Source: Fulvimarina sp039652615 (GTDB taxonomy: Bacteria > Pseudomonadota > Alphaproteobacteria > Rhizobiales > Rhizobiaceae). From it: a stretch of 64,000 nucleotides of DNA. The DNA lies in the NCBI RefSeq assembly GCF_039652615.1, contig NZ_JBDJAC010000004.1:1-64000 (forward strand), in the 5' to 3' direction. This document shows positions 40,137-48,789 of the stretch, piece after piece. Under the pieces are notes generated by a model, which did not search any database, had not been told where the DNA came from, and saw only the letters and a list, made by a program, of their open reading frames with translations. Position numbers and translations under genes: made by a program. Position 1 is the stretch's first letter. Each line of letters opens with the position of its first letter.

Positions 40137-42140
40137 ATGCTAGCCAATACCGACCTGTCCCGTTGGATTTTCGGTCGTCTGACGCTGGACGCCATCCCCT
40201 ATTACGACCCGATTCTGGTCTCGACCTTCATCGTCGTCGCGCTGGCTGGTGGTGCCCTCGTCGCGGCCATCACCTATTATCGCCTGTGGGGCTATCTCTG
40301 GTACGAATGGTTCACGAGCGTCGATCACAAGAAGATCGGCATCATGTACATCGTCCTGGCAATCGTGATGCTCTTGCGTGGCTTTGCCGACGCCATCCTG
40401 ATGCGAAGCCAGCAGGCGATCGCCTTCAACGGCAATGAAGGCTTCCTGCCCGCGCACCACTACGATCAGATCTTCACCGCCCATGGCGTGATCATGATCT
40501 TCTTCGTGGCGATGCCGCTCATCACCGGCCTGATGAACTACGTGATTCCGCTTCAGATCGGCGCACGTGACGTCGCGTTCCCGTTCCTCAACAACTTCTC
40601 CTTCTGGATGACCGCCGGCGGCGTGATCCTGATCATGGCCTCGCTCTTCATCGGCGAATTCGCGCGCACGGGCTGGCTCGCCTTTCCGCCGCTCTCGGGG
40701 GCAGAATTCTCGCCGGGGGTCGGTGTCGACTACTATATATGGGGGCTACAGATCGCCGGCGTCGGAACTCTGTTGTCGGGCATCAACCTTCTCGTCACGA
40801 TCGTGAAGATGCGCGCGCCGGGCATGACCATGATGCGCCTGCCGATCTTCGTCTGGTCGGGCCTTTGCACCAATGTTCTGATCATCGCCGCATTTCCGGT
40901 CCTGACCGCGGTGCTCACCATGCTCGCACTTGATCGCTACGTGGGATTGAATTTCTTCACGAACGATCTCGGCGGCAATTCCATGATGTACTTCAACCTC
41001 ATCTGGATCTGGGGTCATCCGGAGGTCTACATCCTCATCCTGCCGCTGTTCGGCGTGTTTTCCGAGATTACCTCGACCTTCTCGGGCAAGCGGCTCTTCG
41101 CCTACACCTCGATGGTCTACGCTCTCGTCGTCATCACGATCCTCTCCTACCTCGTCTGGCTGCACCACTTCTTCACCATGGGCAACGGCGCGAGCGTCAA
41201 CTCCTTCTTCGCGATCACGACCATGATCATCTCCATTCCGACCGGGGTGAAGATCTTCAACTGGCTGTTCACGATGTATGAAGGGCGAATCCGGTTCGAG
41301 CTTCCGATGATGTGGACGGTCGCCTTCATGGTCACCTTCGTCATCGGTGGCATGACGGGCGTCCTTCTCGCGGTTCCGCCCGTCGACTTCACGGTGCACA
41401 ACTCGCTCTTCCTCGTTGCCCATTTCCACAACGTGATCATCGGCGGCGTCCTGTTCGGCTCGTTCGCCGCGATCAACTTCTGGTTCCCCAAGGCGTTCGG
41501 TTTCAAGCTCGACGTCTTCTGGGGCAAGGTCAGCTTCTGGTGCTGGGTCGCCGGCTTCTACCTCGCCTTCATGCCGCTCTACGTGCTCGGCCTGATGGGC
41601 GTGACTCGGCGCCTGCGTGAGTTCGAGGACCCCTCGCTGCAGATCTGGTTCATTCTTGCCGCAGCAGGCGCGGCCCTTATCGCCGCCGGTATCGGCGCGA
41701 TGCTGATGCAGTTCTACGTCTCGATCCGGGATCGCGAGAAGCTCAGGGATGTCACTGGTGACCCCTGGGATGGGCGTACCCTCGAATGGGCGACGTCCTC
41801 GCCGCCGCCGGAATACAACTTCGCCTTCTCGCCGATCGTCGGGGATATCGATGCCCTGGCGGACATGAAAAAGCGCAATTTCAGCCGGCCGACGGAAGGC
41901 TTCAAACCGATCCACATGCCGAAAAGCACCGAGGCCGGCATCGTGATCGCAGGTCTTGCGACGCTCTGCGGCTTCGCGCTGATCTGGTACATCTGGTGGC
42001 TCGCACTGCTCAGCTTCGTCGCGACCATCGGCTATTCGATCTATCATACCTTCAATTATGACCGGGACTACTTCATTCCGGCCGAAGAGGTGGCGAAGCA
42101 GGAAACCGCTTACGCCGCAATGCTGGCCCCCGGGGAATAG
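40137..42140 (+). CDS. cyoB: Cytochrome o ubiquinol oxidase subunit I
   Basis: Catalytic subunit of the proton-pumping quinol oxidase, 667 residues with about 15 transmembrane segments. Heme and copper ligands are visible: His in FTAHGVIMIFF (about 116), His and Tyr in WGHPEVYILILP (about 293 and 297), the His pair in LHHFFTMG (about 343-344) and the two His of AHFHNVIIGG (about 430). Proton-channel features are also present. It lies 76 bases after cyoA and 5 bases before cyoC, so the genes are cotranscribed. Confidence 0.97.
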   Translation: MLANTDLSRWIFGRLTLDAIPYYDPILVSTFIVVALAGGALVAAITYYRLWGYLWYEWFTSVDHKKIGIMYIVLAIVMLLRGFADAILMRSQQAIAFNGNEGFLPAHHYDQIFTAHGVIMIFFVAMPLITGLMNYVIPLQIGARDVAFPFLNNFSFWMTAGGVILIMASLFIGEFARTGWLAFPPLSGAEFSPGVGVDYYIWGLQIAGVGTLLSGINLLVTIVKMRAPGMTMMRLPIFVWSGLCTNVLIIAAFPVLTAVLTMLALDRYVGLNFFTNDLGGNSMMYFNLIWIWGHPEVYILILPLFGVFSEITSTFSGKRLFAYTSMVYALVVITILSYLVWLHHFFTMGNGASVNSFFAITTMIISIPTGVKIFNWLFTMYEGRIRFELPMMWTVAFMVTFVIGGMTGVLLAVPPVDFTVHNSLFLVAHFHNVIIGGVLFGSFAAINFWFPKAFGFKLDVFWGKVSFWCWVAGFYLAFMPLYVLGLMGVTRRLREFEDPSLQIWFILAAAGAALIAAGIGAMLMQFYVSIRDREKLRDVTGDPWDGRTLEWATSSPPPEYNFAFSPIVGDIDALADMKKRNFSRPTEGFKPIHMPKSTEAGIVIAGLATLCGFALIWYIWWLALLSFVATIGYSIYHTFNYDRDYFIPAEEVAKQETAYAAMLAPGE

Positions 42141-42145
42141 GACGC

Positions 42146-42772
42146 ATGTCGGACGCAGCACTCCAGAAGAACCAGCCGCCCGAGGCGTTCTTCGATATGA
42201 ACGAAGGCCATCACGATTCGGGGTCGAGCACCATGCTCGGCTTCTGGATCTATCTGATGAGCGACTGCCTGATTTTTGCGGTCCTGTTCGCGACCTACGG
42301 CGTTCTGGGCTCGAACTATGCCGCCGGCCCAAGACCGCATGAGCTCTTCGATCTCTGGCTGGTGGCGCTCAATACCACCATGCTGCTCCTGTCCTCGATC
42401 ACCTACGGCTTTGCCATGATCGCGATGCAGGCGCGCCGGAAGAACATGGTCCTGATCTGGCTTGCCATCACCGGCGTGTTCGGTGCAGCCTTTCTGGGGA
42501 TCGAACTCTACGAGTTTTACCATCTCTTCGCCGAAGGTGCCCCGCCACAACGCAGTGGCTTCCTGACGGCGTTCTTCACTCTGGTCGGCACGCACGGTCT
42601 CCATGTGACCTTCGGCATCCTCTGGCTGATCATTCTTGTCTTCCAGGTCCAGAAACACGGACTGATCGCGGATAATCGCAGGCGTTTGATGTGCCTGTCC
42701 ATGTTCTGGCACTTCCTCGACGTCGTCTGGATCGGCGTCTTCTCCTTCGTCTACCTCATCCGGATGATCTGA
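42146..42772 (+). CDS. cyoC: Cytochrome o ubiquinol oxidase subunit III
   Basis: Subunit III of the oxidase, 208 residues with five transmembrane segments, equal to E. coli CyoC. LGFWIYLMSDCLIFAVLFA opens the first segment and a conserved Glu-Leu-Tyr-Glu-Phe (ELYEFYHLF) and GLHVTFGILWLI block follows. Its TGA overlaps the cyoD ATG by one base (TGATG). Confidence 0.95.
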   Translation: MSDAALQKNQPPEAFFDMNEGHHDSGSSTMLGFWIYLMSDCLIFAVLFATYGVLGSNYAAGPRPHELFDLWLVALNTTMLLLSSITYGFAMIAMQARRKNMVLIWLAITGVFGAAFLGIELYEFYHLFAEGAPPQRSGFLTAFFTLVGTHGLHVTFGILWLIILVFQVQKHGLIADNRRRLMCLSMFWHFLDVVWIGVFSFVYLIRMI

Positions 42773-43539
42773 TGGCGTCCAGCACGCATACCGCGACCGA
42801 CCCCCACTCCGCCGCCGAGCACTCGAACCATGGCGAAGGCCATATGGAGGGCGGCGAAGCCCATGCCACGTACAAGGGTTACGTGACCGGCTTCGTCCTC
42901 TCGGTCATCCTGACGGCGGTCCCGTTCTGGCTCGTCATGGCCCGGCCGATCGAGGATGGTGCGCTGACCGGCATTCTCGTCATCGGCTTCGCCGTGGTGC
43001 AGATCTTCGTCCACATGGTCTATTTCCTTCACATGGACGCAAAATCCGAAGGCGGCTGGACCATCATGGCGCTGATCTTCACCGCGACCCTCTTGGTCAT
43101 CGTCATCTCCGGCTCGCTCTGGGTCATGTATCATCTCAACAAGAACATGATGCCGGGAGGCGAGCTCGGCGTAGAGCAATCCATCGGCGCGGGAACGTCG
43201 GACAGCGCTCCGGTCAATGAGCTCTCTCCGATTGGCAGCAGCGATGACCAGCCGGAAGCACCGGTCGCGCCAGTTCCGCCGCCGCTTGAAGGTGAGGGAA
43301 CACAGGAGGCGCCGGCCGCTGGTCCCTCGGCTCCGTCCGAGGGAGGCGAAGCGGCGCCCGAGCAGGCCTCCGAGCCTGCGTCTTCCTCCGCGGAGACGCC
43401 GGAGACGGCTGACGAGGGTGCTGTGGCTGAGCCGAGGGCCGAAGACGGCGGCGAGACTGATGCAGCGCCAGCCACGACGGATGGCGAAGCCGGCCGGCCC
43501 CATATCGTCATTCTTCCCCGGGGCGGGAACGGTTCTTGA
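42772..43539 (+). CDS. cyoD: Cytochrome o ubiquinol oxidase subunit IV with long C-terminal tail
   Basis: The subunit IV part covers residues 1-125: AHATYKGYVTGFVLSVILTA (first transmembrane segment), LTGILVIGFAVVQIFVHMVY and a third segment ending VMYHLNK. The start at 42772 overlaps the cyoC stop by one base. The full frame is 255 residues, about twice the usual 105-130. Residues 126-255 are an acidic, Ala/Pro/Ser/Glu-rich tail without hydrophobic segments, ending HIVILPRGGNGS. The tail keeps an open frame with good coding bias, so it is probably translated. Its role is unknown. Confidence 0.9.
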   Translation: MASSTHTATDPHSAAEHSNHGEGHMEGGEAHATYKGYVTGFVLSVILTAVPFWLVMARPIEDGALTGILVIGFAVVQIFVHMVYFLHMDAKSEGGWTIMALIFTATLLVIVISGSLWVMYHLNKNMMPGGELGVEQSIGAGTSDSAPVNELSPIGSSDDQPEAPVAPVPPPLEGEGTQEAPAAGPSAPSEGGEAAPEQASEPASSSAETPETADEGAVAEPRAEDGGETDAAPATTDGEAGRPHIVILPRGGNGS

Positions 43540-43579
43540 ATTGGTTGGGCTCCTCGTCGGAGCCCGACGACTGCTCACC

Positions 43580-44377
43580 ATGACCGACAAGACTGACGCC
43601 ATGGAAGGCCCGCGTGGACCCAGACGGCCGGGCCGAAGGAGGACCCGCTTCTGGGTAATCCTCGGCTGCGTCTCCGCCGTGCTGTTCACGATTTTCGTCA
43701 GCCTCGGCATCTGGCAGGTCGAGCGACGGGCCTGGAAGCTCGAGCTGATCGCAGCGGTCGAGGAGCGGGCGACGGCGGTGCCTGTCAATGCTCCCGGCCC
43801 CAATCAATGGGCCAGCCTTTCCTTCGAGGCCGACGAATATCGCCACGTCGCCGTCACCGGCGAGTTCGTGAAAGGCTCCGATGCCCTCGTTCAGGCAACG
43901 ACGGATTACGGATTTGGCTACTGGCTGATGACCCCGCTCGAGACCGGGCGGGGGTTCACCGTCTTCGTCAATCGCGGTTTCGTGCCCTCGAGGGATCTTG
44001 CCGGTTCGATCGAACCCCCGGCGGGCGACGTTACCCTGGCCGGTCTCTTGCGCATGAGCCAGCCCGGCGGCGCTTTTCTGCGAAGCAATGATCCCGTGTC
44101 AGGCCGCTGGTACTCCCGCGATATTGCGGCGATCGCCGAGACCGAAGGCATTTCCGGGCCGGTGGCACCCTATTTCATCGACGTCGAGGGCATGGCGGAA
44201 ACAGTGCCTTCAGGGAGCAATCCGAGCTACCCGGTCGGCGGCCTCACGGTCACGCAGTTCCGCAATTCCCATCTTTCCTATGCGCTCACCTGGTTCGCTC
44301 TCGCGGGGCTGACCCTCCTCGGGACGGCCATCGTCGTGAAACGCTTCGGGGCCTGGACGAACCGGCGCGATTCTTGA
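43580..44377 (+). CDS. SURF1-family oxidase assembly protein
   Basis: A 265-residue inner-membrane protein with two transmembrane segments (about 25-45 and 235-255), the SURF1 arrangement. SLGIWQVERRAWKLELI follows the first segment; GYWLMTPLE..RGFTVFVNRGFVP is the central motif; and HLSYALTWFALAGLTLLGT is the second segment. SURF1 helps insert heme into heme-copper oxidases, and here it follows cyoABCD by 40 bases. A longer upstream frame overlapping cyoD is not credible. Confidence 0.92.
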   Translation: MTDKTDAMEGPRGPRRPGRRRTRFWVILGCVSAVLFTIFVSLGIWQVERRAWKLELIAAVEERATAVPVNAPGPNQWASLSFEADEYRHVAVTGEFVKGSDALVQATTDYGFGYWLMTPLETGRGFTVFVNRGFVPSRDLAGSIEPPAGDVTLAGLLRMSQPGGAFLRSNDPVSGRWYSRDIAAIAETEGISGPVAPYFIDVEGMAETVPSGSNPSYPVGGLTVTQFRNSHLSYALTWFALAGLTLLGTAIVVKRFGAWTNRRDS

Positions 44378-44504
44378 CATCGCGGGTGAGTTTGTATTGT
44401 TCGGCGCGAAAACACGCGGCATCGAGACTTGATATCCCGTTCATGATGCGGGGCGGGCGACTGCCTCACGCCGCGTGGCTGTTTTCCAACAAGGTCCGTT
44501 TTCT

Positions 44505-45557
44505 ATGGAAAAGATCAAGGTCGGTATTCTGGGCGCGAGTGGTTACACGGGTGCGGATCTCATGCGCCTCGCCCTTCGCCATCCGGCGATCGAACTCACC
44601 GTGCTGACGGCGAACAGCCATGCCGGCAAGCCGGTGAAGGATGTGTTCCGGCACTTTTCCCATGTCGAACTGCCGGACCTCGTCTCGATCGACGATGCGA
44701 ACTGGGGTGCCGTGGACGCTGTCTTCTGCGGCCTGCCGCACGGGACCACGCAGGCGATCACCAAGCAGATTTTCGAGAGCCATCCGAAGGTCAAGATCAT
44801 CGACATGTCGGCCGATTTCCGGCTGCGCGATCCGGCCGCCTATAAGGAGTGGTACGGTCTCGACCATATCGCGACCGAGATACAGCCGGAAGCGGTCTAC
44901 GGCCTTACCGAGCTCTACCGCGACGACGTCGCGCATGCGCGGCTCATCGCCTGTCCGGGCTGCTACCCGACTGCCGTTCTTCTCTCGCTGGTCCCGCTCG
45001 CAGCGGCCGGTCTCGTCGATGCGACGGATCTGGTCATCGATGCGAAATCCGGCGTCTCGGGCGCCGGTCGCGGCCTGAAGGAAAACACGCTTTTCTGCGA
45101 GGCCGGCGAGGGCCTGTCACCTTATGCGGTCGGCAAGCATCGCCACATGGCCGAGATCGAGCAGGAGATCGGCAAGGCCGCAAACCTTGAGGATCTCCGG
45201 GTGAACTTCACGCCCCATCTCATCCCGATGAGCCGCGGCGAGCTGACCACGAGCTATGTGCGGATGAAGGACGGCGCCAGTGCGTCCGACCTTAAGAACG
45301 CGCTGATCGACGCTTATTCCGGCGAGCCGTTCGTGACCATTCTCGACGGCGAGACGCTTCCGCAGACCCAGATGGTGCGCGGCTCCAATTATGTGGCGAT
45401 GAATGTGATCCCCGACCGGATACCCGGCCGCGCCATCGTCATTTCCACCCTCGACAATCTCGTGAAGGGCTCGGCCGGACAGGCGCTCCAGAACTTCAAT
45501 CTCGCCTATGGATTGGACGAAACGCTTGGTCTGGAGCAGCTGCCACTGTTCCCGTAG
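44505..45557 (+). CDS. argC: N-acetyl-gamma-glutamyl-phosphate reductase
   Basis: Third step of arginine synthesis, NADPH-dependent reduction of N-acetylglutamyl phosphate. It has 350 residues from the start at 44505 (MEKIKVGILGASGYTGADLM), where GASGYTGADLM is the NADP loop. The active-site Cys is in ACPGCYPTAVLLSL (about 157), with a His in VGKHRHMAEIEQ and PHLIPMSRGELTT. It is of the longer ArgC type. In many relatives argC follows rplM-rpsI; here it follows SURF1. Its stop is 3 bases from that of the convergent hydrolase. Confidence 0.95.
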   Translation: MEKIKVGILGASGYTGADLMRLALRHPAIELTVLTANSHAGKPVKDVFRHFSHVELPDLVSIDDANWGAVDAVFCGLPHGTTQAITKQIFESHPKVKIIDMSADFRLRDPAAYKEWYGLDHIATEIQPEAVYGLTELYRDDVAHARLIACPGCYPTAVLLSLVPLAAAGLVDATDLVIDAKSGVSGAGRGLKENTLFCEAGEGLSPYAVGKHRHMAEIEQEIGKAANLEDLRVNFTPHLIPMSRGELTTSYVRMKDGASASDLKNALIDAYSGEPFVTILDGETLPQTQMVRGSNYVAMNVIPDRIPGRAIVISTLDNLVKGSAGQALQNFNLAYGLDETLGLEQLPLFP

Positions 45558-45560
45558 CCG

Positions 45561-46346
45561 TCAGTTGGCGGTCGTCCCGTTTCCAAGGGTGTCTTGCAGG
45601 AATAGTCCGAAGATCACCCAGGAGCGTTTGTCCGCCGTTGCGTCATAACGGTCGGAGCCGATCACAGTGAAGGCGTGAGGCGCACCGGAATAGATGTCGA
45701 GCTGGTAGGGGATGCCGGCCTCTTCCAGCGTCTTGGCGAGATTGGCGGCGTCGTCGATGGAGATCGAGGTGTCCGCGCCGCCATGCTCGATGAGGATCGG
45801 CGGCGTGTCGGAAGGGTAGCTTTGGCCCTCCGGCGTATCGAGGCCCCCGTGGAATGTCGCATATCCGGCAATGTCGCTCGCCTTGCCGGAGCGCGCAAGT
45901 TCCAGAACGGCCGCGCCACCGAAGCAATATCCCATGACGACAGCCTCGCCCGCATCGGATTGGCTCCGTGCCGTTTCCAGCCCCGCGAGGATACGACTGC
46001 GCATCGCCTCCCGGTCCTCATAAAGCTTGCCGGTTTCGGCCTTCTTGGCCTCGGTCGTCTCCGGCCGGTTTCCGGCACCGTAGAGATCGACGGCGAAGGC
46101 GTCGTAACCAAGAGCCGCCAGCATATCGGCACGCTGGCGCTCGTAGTCTGTCAGGCCGTCCCAATCGTGGATGATGAGGACGAGCCCCATGCCTTCGCCT
46201 TCGGTTGTGGCCGGTGCATAATAGCCTTCGTAATCGGCACCATCGGCCTGATAGCTCACGGCTTCGCCCGCGAGCGCGCTTCCCGCCGTGAGTGCCATTG
46301 TGAGCGAGGCGGCGGTCGCGAGAACCTGTCTGCGGATCGTCATCAT
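45561..46346 (-). CDS. Dienelactone hydrolase-like alpha/beta hydrolase, exported
   Basis: A 261-residue protein with a signal peptide (VLATAASLTMALTAGSALA, cut near GEA), so periplasmic. The fold motifs are HDWDGLTDYERQRADMLAAL, the nucleophile elbow GYCFGGAA with Cys (about 140), Asp in HGGADTSISI (about 196) and His in SGAPHAFTV (about 225). These make the Cys-Asp-His triad of dienelactone hydrolases. Secreted members act on varied esters and the substrate is unknown here. Single gene, convergent with argC. Confidence 0.88.
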   Translation of the reverse strand: MMTIRRQVLATAASLTMALTAGSALAGEAVSYQADGADYEGYYAPATTEGEGMGLVLIIHDWDGLTDYERQRADMLAALGYDAFAVDLYGAGNRPETTEAKKAETGKLYEDREAMRSRILAGLETARSQSDAGEAVVMGYCFGGAAVLELARSGKASDIAGYATFHGGLDTPEGQSYPSDTPPILIEHGGADTSISIDDAANLAKTLEEAGIPYQLDIYSGAPHAFTVIGSDRYDATADKRSWVIFGLFLQDTLGNGTTAN

Positions 46347-46528
46347 ATCTCCTTCGGCATATTGGGTGCCCTATGGAGACAAGCTAAGGCAGATGCCTGC
46401 CGGGACCGATCAAGCCGGCTTCAAAGCTTCGTGCGCACCGTACCGTGCTTCATGACGGTGAGCCTCTGCGTTTTGTCGCAGGTCTAAAAGGATGACAAAG
46501 GCGTGGACGGACTGAAGGCAGGGAAAAA

Positions 46529-46605
46529 TGGTCGGAGTGGCAAGATTCGAACTTGCGACCCCCTCGTCCCGAACGAGGTGCGCTACCAGGCTGCGCTACA
46601 CTCCG
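46529..46605 (-). tRNA. tRNA-Pro (CGG anticodon)
   Basis: A 77-nt tRNA on the minus strand with encoded CCA. The acceptor arms CGGAGTG and CACTCCG pair at the ends, the anticodon stem-loop is CTCGT-TCGGGACGAG with anticodon CGG, reading CCG proline codons, and the T loop is GTTCGAATC. A run of T residues follows the 3' end and probably terminates it. It is the only tRNA gene seen in the window. Confidence 0.96.
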
Positions 46606-46752
46606 ACACCACCGACACTTGCGCTGAAGTTCGCCGGATGAGCGCTCCTATAACCGCTCCATCCGGCGCCCGCAAGCGCCTCCTTCCATGAAATCGTATC
46701 GCTCTCCGCTCTCTGTTACAGATGCCGGCGATCGCGAAAAATCCTGGCCCCG

Positions 46753-48749
46753 TCAGGTGACGGGCAGTTCCCGCTTCTCGGTTTCCACACCGGCGATCGC
46801 ATTCGCGAAATCTTTCGCCTTGAACGGTTCGAGATCGTCGATTCCTTCGCCGACGCCGACGAAATAGACCGGCAGCTTGTGCTTCGCCCCGATTGCGACA
46901 AGAATGCCGCCGCGTGCCGTGCCGTCGAGCTTGGTCATGACGAGGCCGTTCACGCCGGCGACGTTCCGGAAGATGTCGACCTGGTTCATGGCATTCTGGC
47001 CGGTGGTCGCATCAAGCGTCTGAAGCACCGTATGCGGTGCGTCCGGATCGCGCTTTTGCAGGACACGGATGATCTTTTCGAGCTCGGCCATCAGCTCCGC
47101 CTTGTTCTGCAGTCGCCCGGCCGTGTCGATGATGAGAACGTCCGACTTGTTCTTCACCGCGACGTCGTATGCATCAAAGGCAAGCCCGGCCGCATCGGCG
47201 CCGATCTGGCGCGCGACGACTTCCGAGCCGGTGCGCTCGCCCCAGATCTTCAGCTGTTCGACGGCGGCCGCGCGGAAGGTGTCGCCGGCTGCCAGCGTGA
47301 CGCTGATGCCCGCGCGTGTCAGCTTGGCTGCCAGTTTGCCAATCGTCGTCGTCTTGCCGGTTCCGTTGACGCCGACCACCAGAATGACGTGCGGCACCTT
47401 TTCGAGATCAAGTTCGAGCGGTTGCGCCACCGGATCGAGCGTCTTTTCGATTTCCTCGGCGAGGACGCGCTTCACCTCGGCGCCAGAAATTTCCTTGCCG
47501 TAGCGGCCATCGGACAGCCGGTCTGTGATGCGCATGGCGGTCTCGACGCCGAGATCAGCCTGAATCAGAACGTCTTCGAAATCCTGAAGGACGTCCTCGT
47601 CGAGTTTGCGCTTGGTGAAGATCGAGGTGATCGAGCCGGTGAGGTTGGAGGATGACCGGCCGAGCGCTTCGCGCAGCCTTTGCAGCCAGGGCAGCTTGGG
47701 TGCTGCGGCAACGCTCTCGTCCTCGCGCCGGGCTTCCTCGCGGAGCCGAAAGCCGGCATCGTCCGAGACTTCCGGGAGTGGCCGGTCTCTCGCAACGGCG
47801 CTCGACCGCGTCGTGGTCTCGTCCTCATCCGGCGGAAGGTCGCTGTCGAGCCAGGAAAAGTCGGCATCCCCCGTCTCGGCCTCATCATCGGCGTCGCCAT
47901 CGCTTCGAAGGAATTCAGGCTCGTCGCTTCGTTCCCCAAGCTCGTGATGATGCTCGCCTGCTTCCGGCACGGAGGTAGGCGCGTGATCCGGATCGTGGTC
48001 GTGGACCGGGTTGTAGCTGTGATCGACCGGCGCCGTGCCCTGCGGCTTCAGGCCTTGGTCGGCCGGGGCTGGCGGTACTCCAGCCTCGCCGGAAATCGGC
48101 TCGTCATCGCCCGGCCGCAACCAGTCGTCGTCGCGGCTGGCTGTTTCGTCCTGGTCGGCAGTGGGTTCATCGACTGGGGCGTCGAGGAAAGAGAAATCCT
48201 TCTTCTCTTCGCTATTTTCTCGCAAGTCCTCCGACGTATCGTCGCTGTCGAGAAAGCTGAAATCAGAGGATTGGTCGTCCGAAGTGGCGGTGTCGCCGTT
48301 TTCATCGGCGGCCATCTCGCCGGTCGGTTCTGCGGCGCGGGTAACGTCGTCCGTCGCTCCGCCGTAGGACGGATGGTGCCCGACAGGCTCGGCTTCAGCT
48401 TCGAGCCGGGTTTCCTGAAGGTTCTCTTCAGGCTGCTCGTCTAGCTCCAGCTGCTCCGCTGCGCTGTTTTTTTTTGAGCCGCGCCGGCCGAGGAAGCTTC
48501 GTCCGATCCGTTCTTCCCCATCTCCTTGACAGGAGTGACGCCGCCCTGGTCCGAATTTTCGGCGCCAGCCTCGGAATCGGCGACGACGCTCGCCGCTGCC
48601 TTCGGTCGGACGTCGGGATCGGGTGCATTCTCGCGACCGACCTCGATGTCGTTCGGGCGGGGGGTCTGGCCGTTATCGGGTGTGCGCTCTTCCTCGCTCG
48701 CGGAGCCGAACGAAAAGATGCGTTTGAAGAAACTCTTTTTCTCGGCCAT
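46753..48749 (-). CDS. ftsY: Signal recognition particle receptor FtsY, with a frame change at A9
   Basis: Receptor that docks SRP-ribosome complexes at the inner membrane. The gene is one family member split over two frames: the N-terminal part (48749-48441, MAEKKSFFKRIFSFGSASE) stops after 102 residues, while the rest (about 48468-46753) lies in another frame. The switch occurs in a run of nine A residues on the coding strand (48475-48467). Adding one A, or shifting back one base there, gives one 665-residue protein. The NG domain has GVNGTGKTTT (about 460), AGDTFRAAAVEQL, DTAGRLQ and MTKLDGTARGG. The N-terminal 400 residues are very acidic. It follows mtaB by 41 bases. Confidence 0.88.
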
Positions 48750-48789
48750 CGACGATCGTCTTTCTTCTTATCTGAGGCTCTTGCAGCGT

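Noticed and set aside
46529..46605. tRNA-Pro as an integration site for a genomic island
   Set aside because: No integrase, no direct repeat of the tRNA 3' end and no change in gene type on either side; the neighbours are core genes.
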